15,418 nt of DNA from Chrysochromulina parva. Lineage: Eukaryota; Haptophyta; Prymnesiales; Chrysochromulinaceae. The stretch lies in the NCBI GenBank assembly GCA_002887195.1, contig PJAB01001317.1, forward strand, positions 1 through 15,418, in the 5' to 3' direction. The position numbers and the translations under genes were made by a program. A model generated the notes under the pieces. That model did not search any database. It was not told the DNA's origin and was given only the letters and a program-made list of their open reading frames with translations. Positions 7,138-14,661 of this stretch are shown one piece after another; the stretch's first letter is position 1, and each line of letters opens with the position of its first letter.

Positions 7138-10100
7138 ATGGTACACCTGCTCGAACGGGAAGGACCCATGTCGCCGAGCAGGTGGTCGGGCGCCGACCTG
7201 CCATGGAGTCTGGCTGCCATCGGCCCACAGGTGGTCACACAAGTTGGACCGCGAGTGGACCTCGAGCTCGCGTACGCAGAAGACATGCTCGAAGAGGCGC
7301 CAGCACCGCAACCCGTAGAGGCGCCAGCACCGCACCCTGACGCTGCGCCCTACGCAGACAATGATGCTGCTCCTCCGATCATCGAGGCCGGGGACAGCAT
7401 GTGGCAACAAATCGCAGGAAGCGCTCGTGTACACGTGAAGTTGAAGGGTGTTCACGTGCACACGTGCTCTCCGGGGGGGGCGCAGCAGCATTCGGAAGGT
7501 GTGATGCCCCCGCGGGTAGTCCACTTCGTTGAGAACGCGGCCACGGTACCGTGCGAGTCCGGCGTGGCACCCCGCATCTTCGAGGTCGACCCGATGCATG
7601 TCACGGTCGAGACGGACTCAGAGGACGACGCCACCGCAGACGCCTCCGCGATGCCACGGATGCGGGTTTCCGAGGATCTGCTCGACAAGCTCTCGCAGAG
7701 CCACGCCTCCGCGCTTACCGCCTTCGGCGACCTCATCGACAATGCACGCGAGAGCGAGGCGACGATGATGCGCATCGACATTCGCAAGCACCCACGGCCA
7801 GCCGAGGCGCGTGCGGGGATGGGAGGCGCTCACGACGGCGTGTCTCGGCCGCAGGCTTCGATCTCGCATGGAACCGTCTCTGGCCGGATGCGCACGACTC
7901 TGGCCGACCTCATGCTCGTCCTCGAGGACGACGGGCATGGCATGAGCGAGGGCATCGTGCGCATGGGCCTTGGCTCGATCGGCCACACCTCGAAGAGCCT
8001 GAGCGGCGGCAGTGGCTTGCACTACGGCTTCGGCTCCAAGACGGCACTGTCCAAGCTGGCCGAGTTCTGCCTGATCTTCACACGCGCGGAAGGAGGCCAC
8101 CGGACCGTCGCGCTCCTCTCGTCGAGCTTCTCGATCGCGCGCGGCATGGGCGAGATGCTCGTGCCCATCTGCACATGGGAACGCACCGCTGACGAGCTAC
8201 TGCGCGAGACGGACGAGAAGACCTCGCCGCTCACCCTCAAGCAACGGCGCGCCTCTCGCGACGAGCTGCTGCGCTGCGCTCACCTGCCCTTTGCGAGCGA
8301 GGCGGAGTTGCTCGACGTCTTCAAGCAGGGCCTCTTCGCTGATGGTGGCACCGGTACGTGTCTCGTCTGCTGGTCCCTCAAACCCGTGCTCACGGTGCGT
8401 GTTCACGGCGCTCGTGGCGACGCAAGCGACATCGTCATCCGCCCGAATGCGTCCGACCCGCCGCCGATCACGTCGCTCCGCGCGTACTGCGAGCTGCTCT
8501 ACCTACACGCTCCGAGCGCGACACCGCCTCTTGTGCCCGTGCTCAAGATCGTGCTTCGAGGGCGCGAGGTCCGCTACCGCAACTGGGACGCCTACCTGTG
8601 TGATCTGCGCCACACGGTCACATTGCCCGACCCGGCGGAAAACGAGGTCGAGGCGCAGTACGACATAGTCGACGGGCCGGGCGCTGCGGCGCTCCGGCGC
8701 GAGGCTAAGAAGGTGAGCCAGCAGGCGCGCGCCACCTTGACCATCGGCTACGCGCAGACACTCGATGACGTGTACAACACGCTTTCGTGGCCCAGTGGCT
8801 CTCTCAAAGGCGTGAGTGCCACGGTGATGTCGGAGCGCAAGAGAGCGGTTACGGAGGAGCAGACAGGCTTCGCGTTCTATCACAACGGGCGACTGATTCG
8901 CATCCTCGAGAAGCTCGTGCTAGCGGCCTCTAATTCGATTGCCACCTCGACGCGGCGCATTACGCACTACGGCCAAGGGCTCACTGGCTACGTCTCCGAG
9001 AACTATCTGGCGCCCGAGCACAACAAGGCGGTGTACAAGCGAGCTGAGCTCTTCGCGAGCCTCAAGAACGCCGTCAAGCGATCCTGCCAGAAACACCTGA
9101 GGGAGAAGGTGGCGCCACGCCTCGACGCCATCAAAAGCCTTCCTCTGGCCGCCGCCGCAGTCGCCGCCACCGCCGCGGCGGCGGAGGCCTCGGGCTCTGG
9201 TTCGAGCCTGGACGCCGAGGTCAGGCCGCTTCCATGGGCTGCGACGCCCAAGCACAAGGGCCACCCCAGAAAGTCGCTCGCCGACGAGTGCCAGCGCGAG
9301 GCACGTATGCGGCCTAAGGATATTAGCGACACCACGGTCGGCAGGGTGATCGCTGTCTCAGCTGGACGGTACAAGCTGCGCATGGACGACATGTTACTCT
9401 CAGCCCGCAGCTACCGCGCGAATGAGCTCGTGGAGACCGTCTTCGATCCGAATGAGCTCGATCGCTCGATGAGCCCAGCGCCCGCCTCCCTCTCGGGCTG
9501 CTACGTCGAGGTTTGGTGGCTGTCCGAGGGCGATCAGCACGACGACGCCCACGACGACGCCGAGGCAGCCCACGACGACTGGTGGCGTGCCACGTTGCGC
9601 CATCGACCCGATTTGGGCGAGAGCGGCTGGTTCGATCTCGAGTATGAGGTGGACCAGACGTGCGAAGAGGTGTTCATAGGCATCTCGCCCGGCACCCGGC
9701 TCATGGCGAGCGTGGCCTTCCGGCGCGACGGCGAGAAGCTCGTCTGGAAATTCCCGAACGTGACGGATAAGGATATGTTCAACCTCCGGCGGGTGGATGC
9801 GGCGGCGGATGAGCTGCGGCGTACCATGCTGCAGCGCATGCTACGGCCCGAGTGTGCGAGCGCCGTGTTGGTGGGCGACACGGCTGAGATGCCACGGCCA
9901 CCGGCTTCAGCTGCGCCGGCCTCTGTGGAACCCGCCTCGTTGGAACAGCCAGACGCTGTGGCCGCCGACGTAGCGCCCTCTCGTGCTGCTGAGGCCGCGG
10001 CTTCGTCAAGCGCCATGCGCTCAACAGCAAGGCAGCGGGCCGCGGCTTCGTCAAGCGCAATGCGCTCAATAGCAGGGCAGCGGAATGCGGCGCCGGCGGT

Positions 10101-13100
10101 TGGCGCTGTTGCTGGTGTTGGTGCGGCCGCTGTGGCAAGCACAGAGCAGCTGCGGCGACGGCAGGCGACTGCCACCCCGGTGCACTCATCTGCCGCGGAT
10201 GTGGCCAGGGCGGCCGCGGCGGCCGAGGGGCTCGAGCTGGTGCTGTCCTCGAAGAGTCAGACTGGCTTCAAAGGCGTGTGGAAGAGGAAGGGTGCCAAGT
10301 TCGACGTGTATGAGGTCCAGGTCACTGAGAATGGCAAGGGGCGCTCAATGGGCACCTTTGCGACGCCGGAGGAGGCGGCCTTGTGCTACGCGAGGTACAT
10401 TGAGGCGGAGCGCCAGTCAACCGCCCAGTGGCCGGCTGCACAAGAGCAAGCGCTCTTTCCGGGATTCGTCAACCCGGGAGTCCGATACACGAAAACGAGC
10501 GTCGCAGCCTCCGCCGCAGCAGTACTGCCGCCAGCACCGCCAGCTCCGCCAGCGCCGGCGCGAGCGCCGCTGCCAGCGCCGACATCCCATCGGCGGACGC
10601 CGAAGTCGTTGTCGTTGACTCAGCATGAAAGGAGTTCGACAGCGGCTGAGGAGGCGGAGGAGGCAGAGGAGGCGGAAGAGGCGGAGGAGGCGGAGGCACT
10701 CGCGGCGCCCTCGGCAAGCGGCGGTGGCGGCGGCCGTGGCGGCGGTGCTGCTGGTCGGCATTGCAGGTCGCCGACGGTGATGCTGGGCGCCAAGATCGAC
10801 GCAACGTCCTTTGGCACGGTGGGGCGCCGTAATGAGCGCCCGTCAGAACGCTCGGCCGGTCCAGCGACCCTCTCTGCCGCCACCGAGGCTACCTCCGAGC
10901 AGCCTCCCGAGCAGCCTCTTGCCATCGGGGCGCGGGTCAAGGCGTGCTTTCACGCGTACGAGAAGCCCCGGAAAAATAAAGGTTGGGGGGCTGGCCATTA
11001 CTACACAGGCGCAGTGGTTGCAGTCAATAGCGACGGCACATATGGGGTAAAGTACGATGATGGCGATGTCGAGGACCGCGTCGAGCGGCGGCACATCCAG
11101 CAGATCCCCTTGTCCTCACAGCCAGCGCCACCGACGGCCGTGAGCGGTACCGGGAGACGAGCAACTCTCCGAGGTCGTGCACGGCGCCCCGAACACTCCG
11201 TTGGAGTACGCCCCGCGGAGTGCGAGGGCCGTGTGCATGCGATGCTGGAGGAGATTGACGAGATTGACGAGATTAATGAGGCCCATGTGCATGCGATGCT
11301 GGAGGAGGCTCTCGCGCCAGCTCTCGCGCAGGCGACGCGCTTGCGCGAGAGAGCAGGGACGACGACGGCGGACGAGTCGGCTGATTGGCATGAGCGAGCG
11401 CTCGCATGGCGCAAGCAGGCGGCCGCGGGACTCGCGCGTCTGGTGAGCGAGCCACTTTTGGCCAAGAGCGCGGGCGCGCCGAGTAGAGCGCGCGCGGCGG
11501 AGGGCGCGGGCGCGGCGCACGAGGGCTCGGCGGCGGAGGCGAGCGAAGCGATGGAGATGGACGAGGTGGACAGAATGGTCGAGGCGTCGTCCCGGGCAAA
11601 GACCTCCTCCAACGTAGCATGCGGCCGCCCTCAGCTCGCGCAGCTCAAGCAAGCATCATCTCCCACTGCTACTCCCGGGCAAAGGGCCGACGAGGAGGGA
11701 AAGGAGGGCAAGGAGGGCGAGGAGGGCGAGGAGGGCAAGGAGGGCAAGGAGGACGAGGGGCTAGAGGTGAAGGTCGAGGAGGGAGATTCCGAGATGGAGG
11801 TGGAGGAGGTCGATGAGGACGAAGACGAAGACGAGGACGCTTCGGCCGATGCGATTGGATCTGACGCGGCGCGTGGACGGCTGGCGACCATCACAAAGGA
11901 GGAGGAGGACGAGGAGGATCCTGACGCGCTCTTGGAGAAACTGGAGCAAATGAACGACGAGGAAGTGACGCTGCTGATGGAGGAGGACGCAGGCGCCGAG
12001 GCGGCGGTCGAGAGTACTGGTGCAGAGAGGGCCAGGGCAGCGGCGACAGCCGAGACCAGAGCCCAGGACGACGCCGAGACCAGAGCCCAGGACGACGCCG
12101 AGCCCTTCTCTCATGCGAGTCTCGCCCGTACTCTGCGCGAGAGGATGGCGCAGCTCGGCGGGATTCAGTCCAAGCTGGCCTCGCGTCTCGGCTGCACCAA
12201 ACAGGCGCTCTCGGGCTGGCTCCACGGCAAGTGCCCCCGCGGTCAAGAGGCGCGCCTCGACGCGATCGTTAAGGCATGGCTCGATCGTGTTGAGCAGGAT
12301 CCGACTCAGATCCAATCTCGTCAGATCCAATCTCGTCAGATCCAATCTCGTGATGAGCAGGATCTGACTCGGGAGGCTGTGGAAGAGCCTGCTCCGGCGT
12401 TGGATGAGGAGCTAACGGCCGCGTTGGCCGCGGCTGAGCGCAAAGAGGAGGCTGCGAGGAGGTTGCTCACCGAGGCCGCAGCAACTCGGGCGCAGGTGGC
12501 GGGCGCGATGCAGCAGCAGCAGGCAGCGCGCACGGCCAAGCCAGCCCGAGGCCGATCGTCCCCAGCTCGAGGCAAGGACGAGTTCAAGGACGACCGAACC
12601 GCCGTGTTGGAAACCGGATCGGCCACTGCCGACGAGAGCGCTCATGACGGCGCTCAGGTCAGGCCCTGCGAGGTTGAGAGTGCGGCGGCCGGAAGCAGCT
12701 CACCGCTCAAGCGTCCTAGGGAGTGTCTCGCCGCGACCAGCGCCACCGCCGCCGCCGCGACCGCCGCCGTGACCGCCGCAACCGCGACCGCCGCCGCCCC
12801 CCCACCACCGCAAAGGACGCAGTGGGGGGCGATGGGCCGCATGCACAAAGTGCCTGAGCGGCTACTTCCCACTATGGATCCCCGCAAGAAACCCAAGCAT
12901 TGGAAGCCACCGGCGGCCGTGCCGCCGCCGCCCATGGCCGCCGCACCGCCGCCACCGGCCACGCCACCGCTCGGGACAGCGCCGCCGTTGTCGTCCCGAG
13001 CGTCGTCCCAAGCGGATCGCGATGCGGCCGAGTGGCGGGCCCCTTATGAAGCTCACGCCAAGCTCATGTACGCGGAGCTCATTGTAGGGGGCCTCGTGCG

Positions 13101-14661
13101 CGTGTGGTGGACGAAGACGATGGCGGGCCATCTCGAGCGGTTCCAGTACGGCACCGTCACTGTCGTGGGGCCAGCATCATTGCCACAGCGCAAGCGTGAT
13201 CCTCTCAACTGCACCTTCGAGGTCACTTACCCCGACCAGCCGTGTGGCGCCGAGGGAGGCAAGTTCTTGCACGACCTCGAGCAGGTACACGTGGAGCGGG
13301 TGCCTGAAGGCGCTTACGATCACTACTTCCGGTCTGCTCAGCACGACGCGCTGTCGCACGCTGCATCAGAGCATGCAACCGCACCGGAGCGCAATAGCGA
13401 GCGCCCACCTCGCAAGGCCGCCGTCGCGGGCGCTGCTCGAGGGGCCGCCGCTCTAGGGGCCGCCGCCGCTGAGGCACAGGCCGTCTTAAGCGTGGGCGCA
13501 CGCGTGCTCGCTCGCCATTTGGCGTCCTATTCCAAGGGGGCACGTCGCCTAAAGTCGGGCGCCAACGCGTGGTGGCGTGGCACGATCTTGGCCGTTGGCT
13601 CGGGCGGTGCCACGTACAACGTCGAGTACGATGATGATGGCGTGAAGGAGGACGTGCTTGCCAAATTTGTGCAGCCGCTGGACGAGGAGGGTGATGAGGA
13701 CGAGGACGAGGACGAGGACGAAGACGAAGACGAGGACGACGAGGACGAGGACGACGAGGAGCCCAAGCCGCCGGAGCCGCCCCACGAGGGCTCGCTGCGC
13801 TACGACATCTTCCGTGCCCTGTGCGACGGCCACTCGACGCGAGCGGCCATCATTGACTACGTGGACCAGCACGGTAAGTCGTCCACACGCGGCAAGATTA
13901 CTCACAATCACAGTCTGCTGCAGGCCGACGTGGTCACGGCACTAGGCAAGGAGACGAAGCACGGCCGTCCGCCCCTCTGGTGGCAGGATGCGGACAAGTA
14001 CGGCCTCACTGCGGAAGGCGAGGACATCAAGGACGGCATGGAGCATGGAGAGGAGGCACGAGCGGAGGAGGAGGCCGGGGCGGTGAAGGAGGAGGCTGAG
14101 GCTGAGGAGGAGCCGGCCCCCAGGCTGTCGTGTGGAGGAGGAGTTGTGAAGGAGGAGCCGGCGGCCCCCGGGCTGTGGTGTGGGTACTGCGCCCGCACGT
14201 TCGGTAACCATGGCGCGCTCGCGAGGCATGTGGGGACGTGCAAGCAGCGGCCGGCGGAGTATGGACAGAATGAGGATGAGGACGAGGACGACGACGTCGA
14301 GGACGAACACGAACACGAAGACGAGGACGAGGACGACGAGGAGGAGCCCAAGCCGCCGGAGCCGCCCCACGAGGGCTCGCTGCGCTACGACATCTTCCGC
14401 GCCCTGTGCGACGGCCACTCGACGCGAGCGGCCATCATTGACTACGTGGACCAGCACGGTAAGTCGTCCACACGCGGCAAGATTACTCACGATCACAGTC
14501 TGCTGCAGGCCGACGTGGTCACGGCACTAGGCAAGGAGACGAATCACGGCCGTCCGCCCCTCTGGTGGCAGGATGCAGACAAGTACGGCCTCACTGCGGA
14601 AGGCGAGGTCGTGAGAGCCAAAGAGAGAGCAGCACGCAAGCGCCCCATAGCGTCGCTGTAA
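7138..14661 (+). CDS. Giant MORC-type ATPase / Tudor-like / AP2 / HTH / winged-helix chromatin protein
   Basis: One uninterrupted frame of 2507 codons starts at an ATG in good context (ACCATGG). In order it holds: a GHKL ATPase with MORC-type S5 half (about 178-655), a Tudor/Agenet-like module (787-852), an AP2 domain (1036-1095), a Tudor-like module (1263-1323), a long Lys/Glu/Asp tract (1518-1630), an XRE-like HTH (1660-1716), a Pro/Ala-rich linker, two more Tudor-like modules (about 1981-2058 and 2117-2181), a putative winged helix (2219-2295), a C2HC finger (2348-2368) and a second winged helix (2414-2490). Acidic runs precede both winged helices. MORC proteins compact chromatin and silence genes by ATP-driven clamping on DNA, Tudor-like modules read histone marks, and AP2 and HTH domains bind DNA. 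A nuclear, sequence-guided chromatin factor is inferred. One continuous frame argues against several genes, although frame-preserving introns cannot be excluded. Confidence 0.9.
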   Translation: MVHLLEREGPMSPSRWSGADLPWSLAAIGPQVVTQVGPRVDLELAYAEDMLEEAPAPQPVEAPAPHPDAAPYADNDAAPPIIEAGDSMWQQIAGSARVHVKLKGVHVHTCSPGGAQQHSEGVMPPRVVHFVENAATVPCESGVAPRIFEVDPMHVTVETDSEDDATADASAMPRMRVSEDLLDKLSQSHASALTAFGDLIDNARESEATMMRIDIRKHPRPAEARAGMGGAHDGVSRPQASISHGTVSGRMRTTLADLMLVLEDDGHGMSEGIVRMGLGSIGHTSKSLSGGSGLHYGFGSKTALSKLAEFCLIFTRAEGGHRTVALLSSSFSIARGMGEMLVPICTWERTADELLRETDEKTSPLTLKQRRASRDELLRCAHLPFASEAELLDVFKQGLFADGGTGTCLVCWSLKPVLTVRVHGARGDASDIVIRPNASDPPPITSLRAYCELLYLHAPSATPPLVPVLKIVLRGREVRYRNWDAYLCDLRHTVTLPDPAENEVEAQYDIVDGPGAAALRREAKKVSQQARATLTIGYAQTLDDVYNTLSWPSGSLKGVSATVMSERKRAVTEEQTGFAFYHNGRLIRILEKLVLAASNSIATSTRRITHYGQGLTGYVSENYLAPEHNKAVYKRAELFASLKNAVKRSCQKHLREKVAPRLDAIKSLPLAAAAVAATAAAAEASGSGSSLDAEVRPLPWAATPKHKGHPRKSLADECQREARMRPKDISDTTVGRVIAVSAGRYKLRMDDMLLSARSYRANELVETVFDPNELDRSMSPAPASLSGCYVEVWWLSEGDQHDDAHDDAEAAHDDWWRATLRHRPDLGESGWFDLEYEVDQTCEEVFIGISPGTRLMASVAFRRDGEKLVWKFPNVTDKDMFNLRRVDAAADELRRTMLQRMLRPECASAVLVGDTAEMPRPPASAAPASVEPASLEQPDAVAADVAPSRAAEAAASSSAMRSTARQRAAASSSAMRSIAGQRNAAPAVGAVAGVGAAAVASTEQLRRRQATATPVHSSAADVARAAAAAEGLELVLSSKSQTGFKGVWKRKGAKFDVYEVQVTENGKGRSMGTFATPEEAALCYARYIEAERQSTAQWPAAQEQALFPGFVNPGVRYTKTSVAASAAAVLPPAPPAPPAPARAPLPAPTSHRRTPKSLSLTQHERSSTAAEEAEEAEEAEEAEEAEALAAPSASGGGGGRGGGAAGRHCRSPTVMLGAKIDATSFGTVGRRNERPSERSAGPATLSAATEATSEQPPEQPLAIGARVKACFHAYEKPRKNKGWGAGHYYTGAVVAVNSDGTYGVKYDDGDVEDRVERRHIQQIPLSSQPAPPTAVSGTGRRATLRGRARRPEHSVGVRPAECEGRVHAMLEEIDEIDEINEAHVHAMLEEALAPALAQATRLRERAGTTTADESADWHERALAWRKQAAAGLARLVSEPLLAKSAGAPSRARAAEGAGAAHEGSAAEASEAMEMDEVDRMVEASSRAKTSSNVACGRPQLAQLKQASSPTATPGQRADEEGKEGKEGEEGEEGKEGKEDEGLEVKVEEGDSEMEVEEVDEDEDEDEDASADAIGSDAARGRLATITKEEEDEEDPDALLEKLEQMNDEEVTLLMEEDAGAEAAVESTGAERARAAATAETRAQDDAETRAQDDAEPFSHASLARTLRERMAQLGGIQSKLASRLGCTKQALSGWLHGKCPRGQEARLDAIVKAWLDRVEQDPTQIQSRQIQSRQIQSRDEQDLTREAVEEPAPALDEELTAALAAAERKEEAARRLLTEAAATRAQVAGAMQQQQAARTAKPARGRSSPARGKDEFKDDRTAVLETGSATADESAHDGAQVRPCEVESAAAGSSSPLKRPRECLAATSATAAAATAAVTAATATAAAPPPPQRTQWGAMGRMHKVPERLLPTMDPRKKPKHWKPPAAVPPPPMAAAPPPPATPPLGTAPPLSSRASSQADRDAAEWRAPYEAHAKLMYAELIVGGLVRVWWTKTMAGHLERFQYGTVTVVGPASLPQRKRDPLNCTFEVTYPDQPCGAEGGKFLHDLEQVHVERVPEGAYDHYFRSAQHDALSHAASEHATAPERNSERPPRKAAVAGAARGAAALGAAAAEAQAVLSVGARVLARHLASYSKGARRLKSGANAWWRGTILAVGSGGATYNVEYDDDGVKEDVLAKFVQPLDEEGDEDEDEDEDEDEDEDDEDEDDEEPKPPEPPHEGSLRYDIFRALCDGHSTRAAIIDYVDQHGKSSTRGKITHNHSLLQADVVTALGKETKHGRPPLWWQDADKYGLTAEGEDIKDGMEHGEEARAEEEAGAVKEEAEAEEEPAPRLSCGGGVVKEEPAAPGLWCGYCARTFGNHGALARHVGTCKQRPAEYGQNEDEDEDDDVEDEHEHEDEDEDDEEEPKPPEPPHEGSLRYDIFRALCDGHSTRAAIIDYVDQHGKSSTRGKITHDHSLLQADVVTALGKETNHGRPPLWWQDADKYGLTAEGEVVRAKERAARKRPIASL
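7669..9102 (+). other. MORC-type GHKL ATPase and S5 module of the giant protein
   Basis: Four ATP-binding motifs are visible. Motif I is AFGDLIDNARES (N202), motif II is DDGHGM (264-269), motif III/lid is HTSKS...GLHYGFGSK (283-301), and motif IV is GTGTCLVCW (404-412). The MORC-specific second half follows with FYHNGRLIR (580-588) and GYVSENYLAPEHNKAVY (617-633), like the 'vYyNnRLI' and 'PTHNKQdF' blocks of animal and plant MORCs. The position normally held by the catalytic Glu of motif I (AELIDN) is Asp198. Confidence 0.88.
9496..9693 (+). other. Tudor/Agenet-like module 1 of the giant protein
   Basis: GCYVEVWWLSEGD opens the segment and DDWWRATLRHRPDLGESGWFDLEYE continues it. This is the pattern of Royal-family folds: a charged 'V.V.W' strand, a 'WW.A.v' strand, then an aromatic/acidic 'Y..D' strand. 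A run of DDAHDDAEAAHDD is inserted in the first loop. It probably reads a modified tail; the ligand is unknown. Confidence 0.55.
9994..10083 (+). repeat. 45-bp coding tandem duplication
   Basis: Two adjacent 45-bp units (9994-10038 and 10039-10083) differ at three bases and encode AAASSSAMRSTARQR and AAASSSAMRSIAGQR. They lie in the linker before the AP2 domain, and the period of exactly 15 codons keeps the frame. Confidence 0.9.
10243..10422 (+). other. AP2 DNA-binding domain of the giant protein
   Basis: SKSQTGFKGVWKRKGAKFDV, then YEVQVTENGKGRSMGTFAT and PEEAALCYARYIEA, match the AP2/ERF order 'S.y.GV..r..kw.A.I......lGtF.t.EeAA.AYD.a'. The three-strand sheet plus helix binds DNA in plants, apicomplexans and phage homing enzymes. 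Other algal genomes carry scattered AP2 domains in non-ERF proteins. Confidence 0.85.
10924..11106 (+). other. Tudor-like module 2 of the giant protein
   Basis: IGARVKACFHAYEKPRKNKG, then YYTGAVVAVNSDGTYGVKYDDGDVEDRVERRHI, has the 'YtG.V..v..dGtY.V.YdDGd.E..V....i' signature of single Tudor-like domains. It sits between the AP2 domain and the acidic tract. Confidence 0.75.
11233..11307 (+). repeat. Duplicated VHAMLEE coding motif with IDE repeats
   Basis: A 21-bp unit beginning GTGCATGCGATGCTGG occurs at 11233-11253 and 11287-11307. The sequence between encodes IDEIDEINEA from a GAGATTGAC-type repeat. The segment is likely helical and short enough to be a coiled-coil or binding motif. Confidence 0.75.
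11689..12027 (+). other. Charged Lys/Glu/Asp low-complexity tract of the giant protein
   Basis: The coding DNA is a GGAGGGCAAGGAGGGCGAGG-type purine repeat, then GAC/GAG/GAA runs. The protein reads KEGKEGEEGEEGKEGKEDEG, followed by a long acidic stretch ending in DPDALLEKLEQMNDEEVTLL, which has a heptad-like look. It is probably disordered with a short coiled coil. It adds strand-asymmetric purine content to the gene. Confidence 0.8.
12052..12099 (+). repeat. 24-bp coding tandem duplication (ETRAQDDA x2)
   Basis: Two identical adjacent 24-bp units (12052-12075, 12076-12099) encode ETRAQDDA twice, just before the HTH domain. They are identical at third positions too, so the duplication is young. 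Confidence 0.95.
12115..12285 (+). other. XRE/lambda-repressor-like helix-turn-helix of the giant protein
   Basis: GGIQSKLASRLGCTKQALSG, then WLHGKCPRGQEARLDAIVKAWL, has the 'tq.kLA..lGvs...iS.Wl.Gk..p....l..ia..l' pattern of Cro/C1-type HTH domains. It would bind DNA. A eukaryotic MBF1- or homeobox-like relative is the alternative reading. Confidence 0.65.
12307..12351 (+). repeat. 15-bp coding tandem repeat, three exact copies (QIQSR)
   Basis: CAGATCCAATCTCGT is repeated three times without a change (12307-12321, 12322-12336, 12337-12351). A partial relative lies on each side: GATCCGACTCAGATCC before and GATCTGACTCG after. It encodes QIQSR three times directly after the HTH. Confidence 0.97.
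13078..13311 (+). other. Tudor/BAH-like module 3 of the giant protein (tentative)
   Basis: LIVGGLVRVWWTKTMAGHLE, then FQYGTVTVV and CTFEVTYPD, with a closing FLHDLEQVHVERV, resembles Royal-family 'G..V.VwW......y.GtV......f.V.Yd' strands. It has a longer loop (PASLPQRKRDPLN) than a plain Tudor domain. Confidence 0.45.
13486..13680 (+). other. Tudor-like module 4 of the giant protein
   Basis: LSVGARVLARHLASYSKGAR, then AWWRGTILAVGSGGATYNVEYDDDGVKEDV, shows 'vGarV.A......ww.GtI..v....tY.V.YdDd..e..v'. It parallels module 2 closely and may be a diverged duplicate. It runs straight into the first acidic tract. Confidence 0.72.
13756..14023 (+). repeat. 268-bp internal duplication, copy 1, with putative winged helix
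   Basis: This copy matches 14341-14608 with four differences by eye. It encodes a Pro-rich lead (EPKPPEPPHEG), then SLRYDIFRALCDGHSTRAAI and a stretch ending LWWQDADKYGLTAEGE (2219-2295). The helix-helix-hairpin order and the 'Y.LT..Ge' ending resemble winged-helix domains of the MarR/PadR kind. The fold is inferred. A strong donor-like GGTAAGT occurs inside (GT at 13874). Confidence 0.9.
14179..14241 (+). other. C2HC zinc finger between the two winged helices
   Basis: C2348, C2351, H2364 and C2368 give Cx2Cx12Hx3C, with the Phe and Leu spacing of a classical finger (ARTFGNHGALARH). The last ligand is Cys rather than His. It lies alone between the duplicated segments. Confidence 0.75.
14341..14608 (+). 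repeat. 268-bp internal duplication, copy 2, with putative winged helix
   Basis: The copy lies 585 bases (195 codons) after copy 1 and keeps the frame. Differences include Asn/Asp in ITH(N/D)HS and Lys/Asn in KET(K/N)HG, plus two silent changes. An Asp/Glu run precedes both copies, which could have mediated unequal exchange. The GGTAAGT is kept (GT at 14459). The protein ends 17 codons later. Confidence 0.92.

Noticed and set aside
11689..12027. GAG/GAC/AAG repeat tract as a non-coding microsatellite splitting the giant gene into two genes
   Set aside because: The frame continues through without stop and with domains on both sides. Acidic tracts of this kind recur before each later domain.
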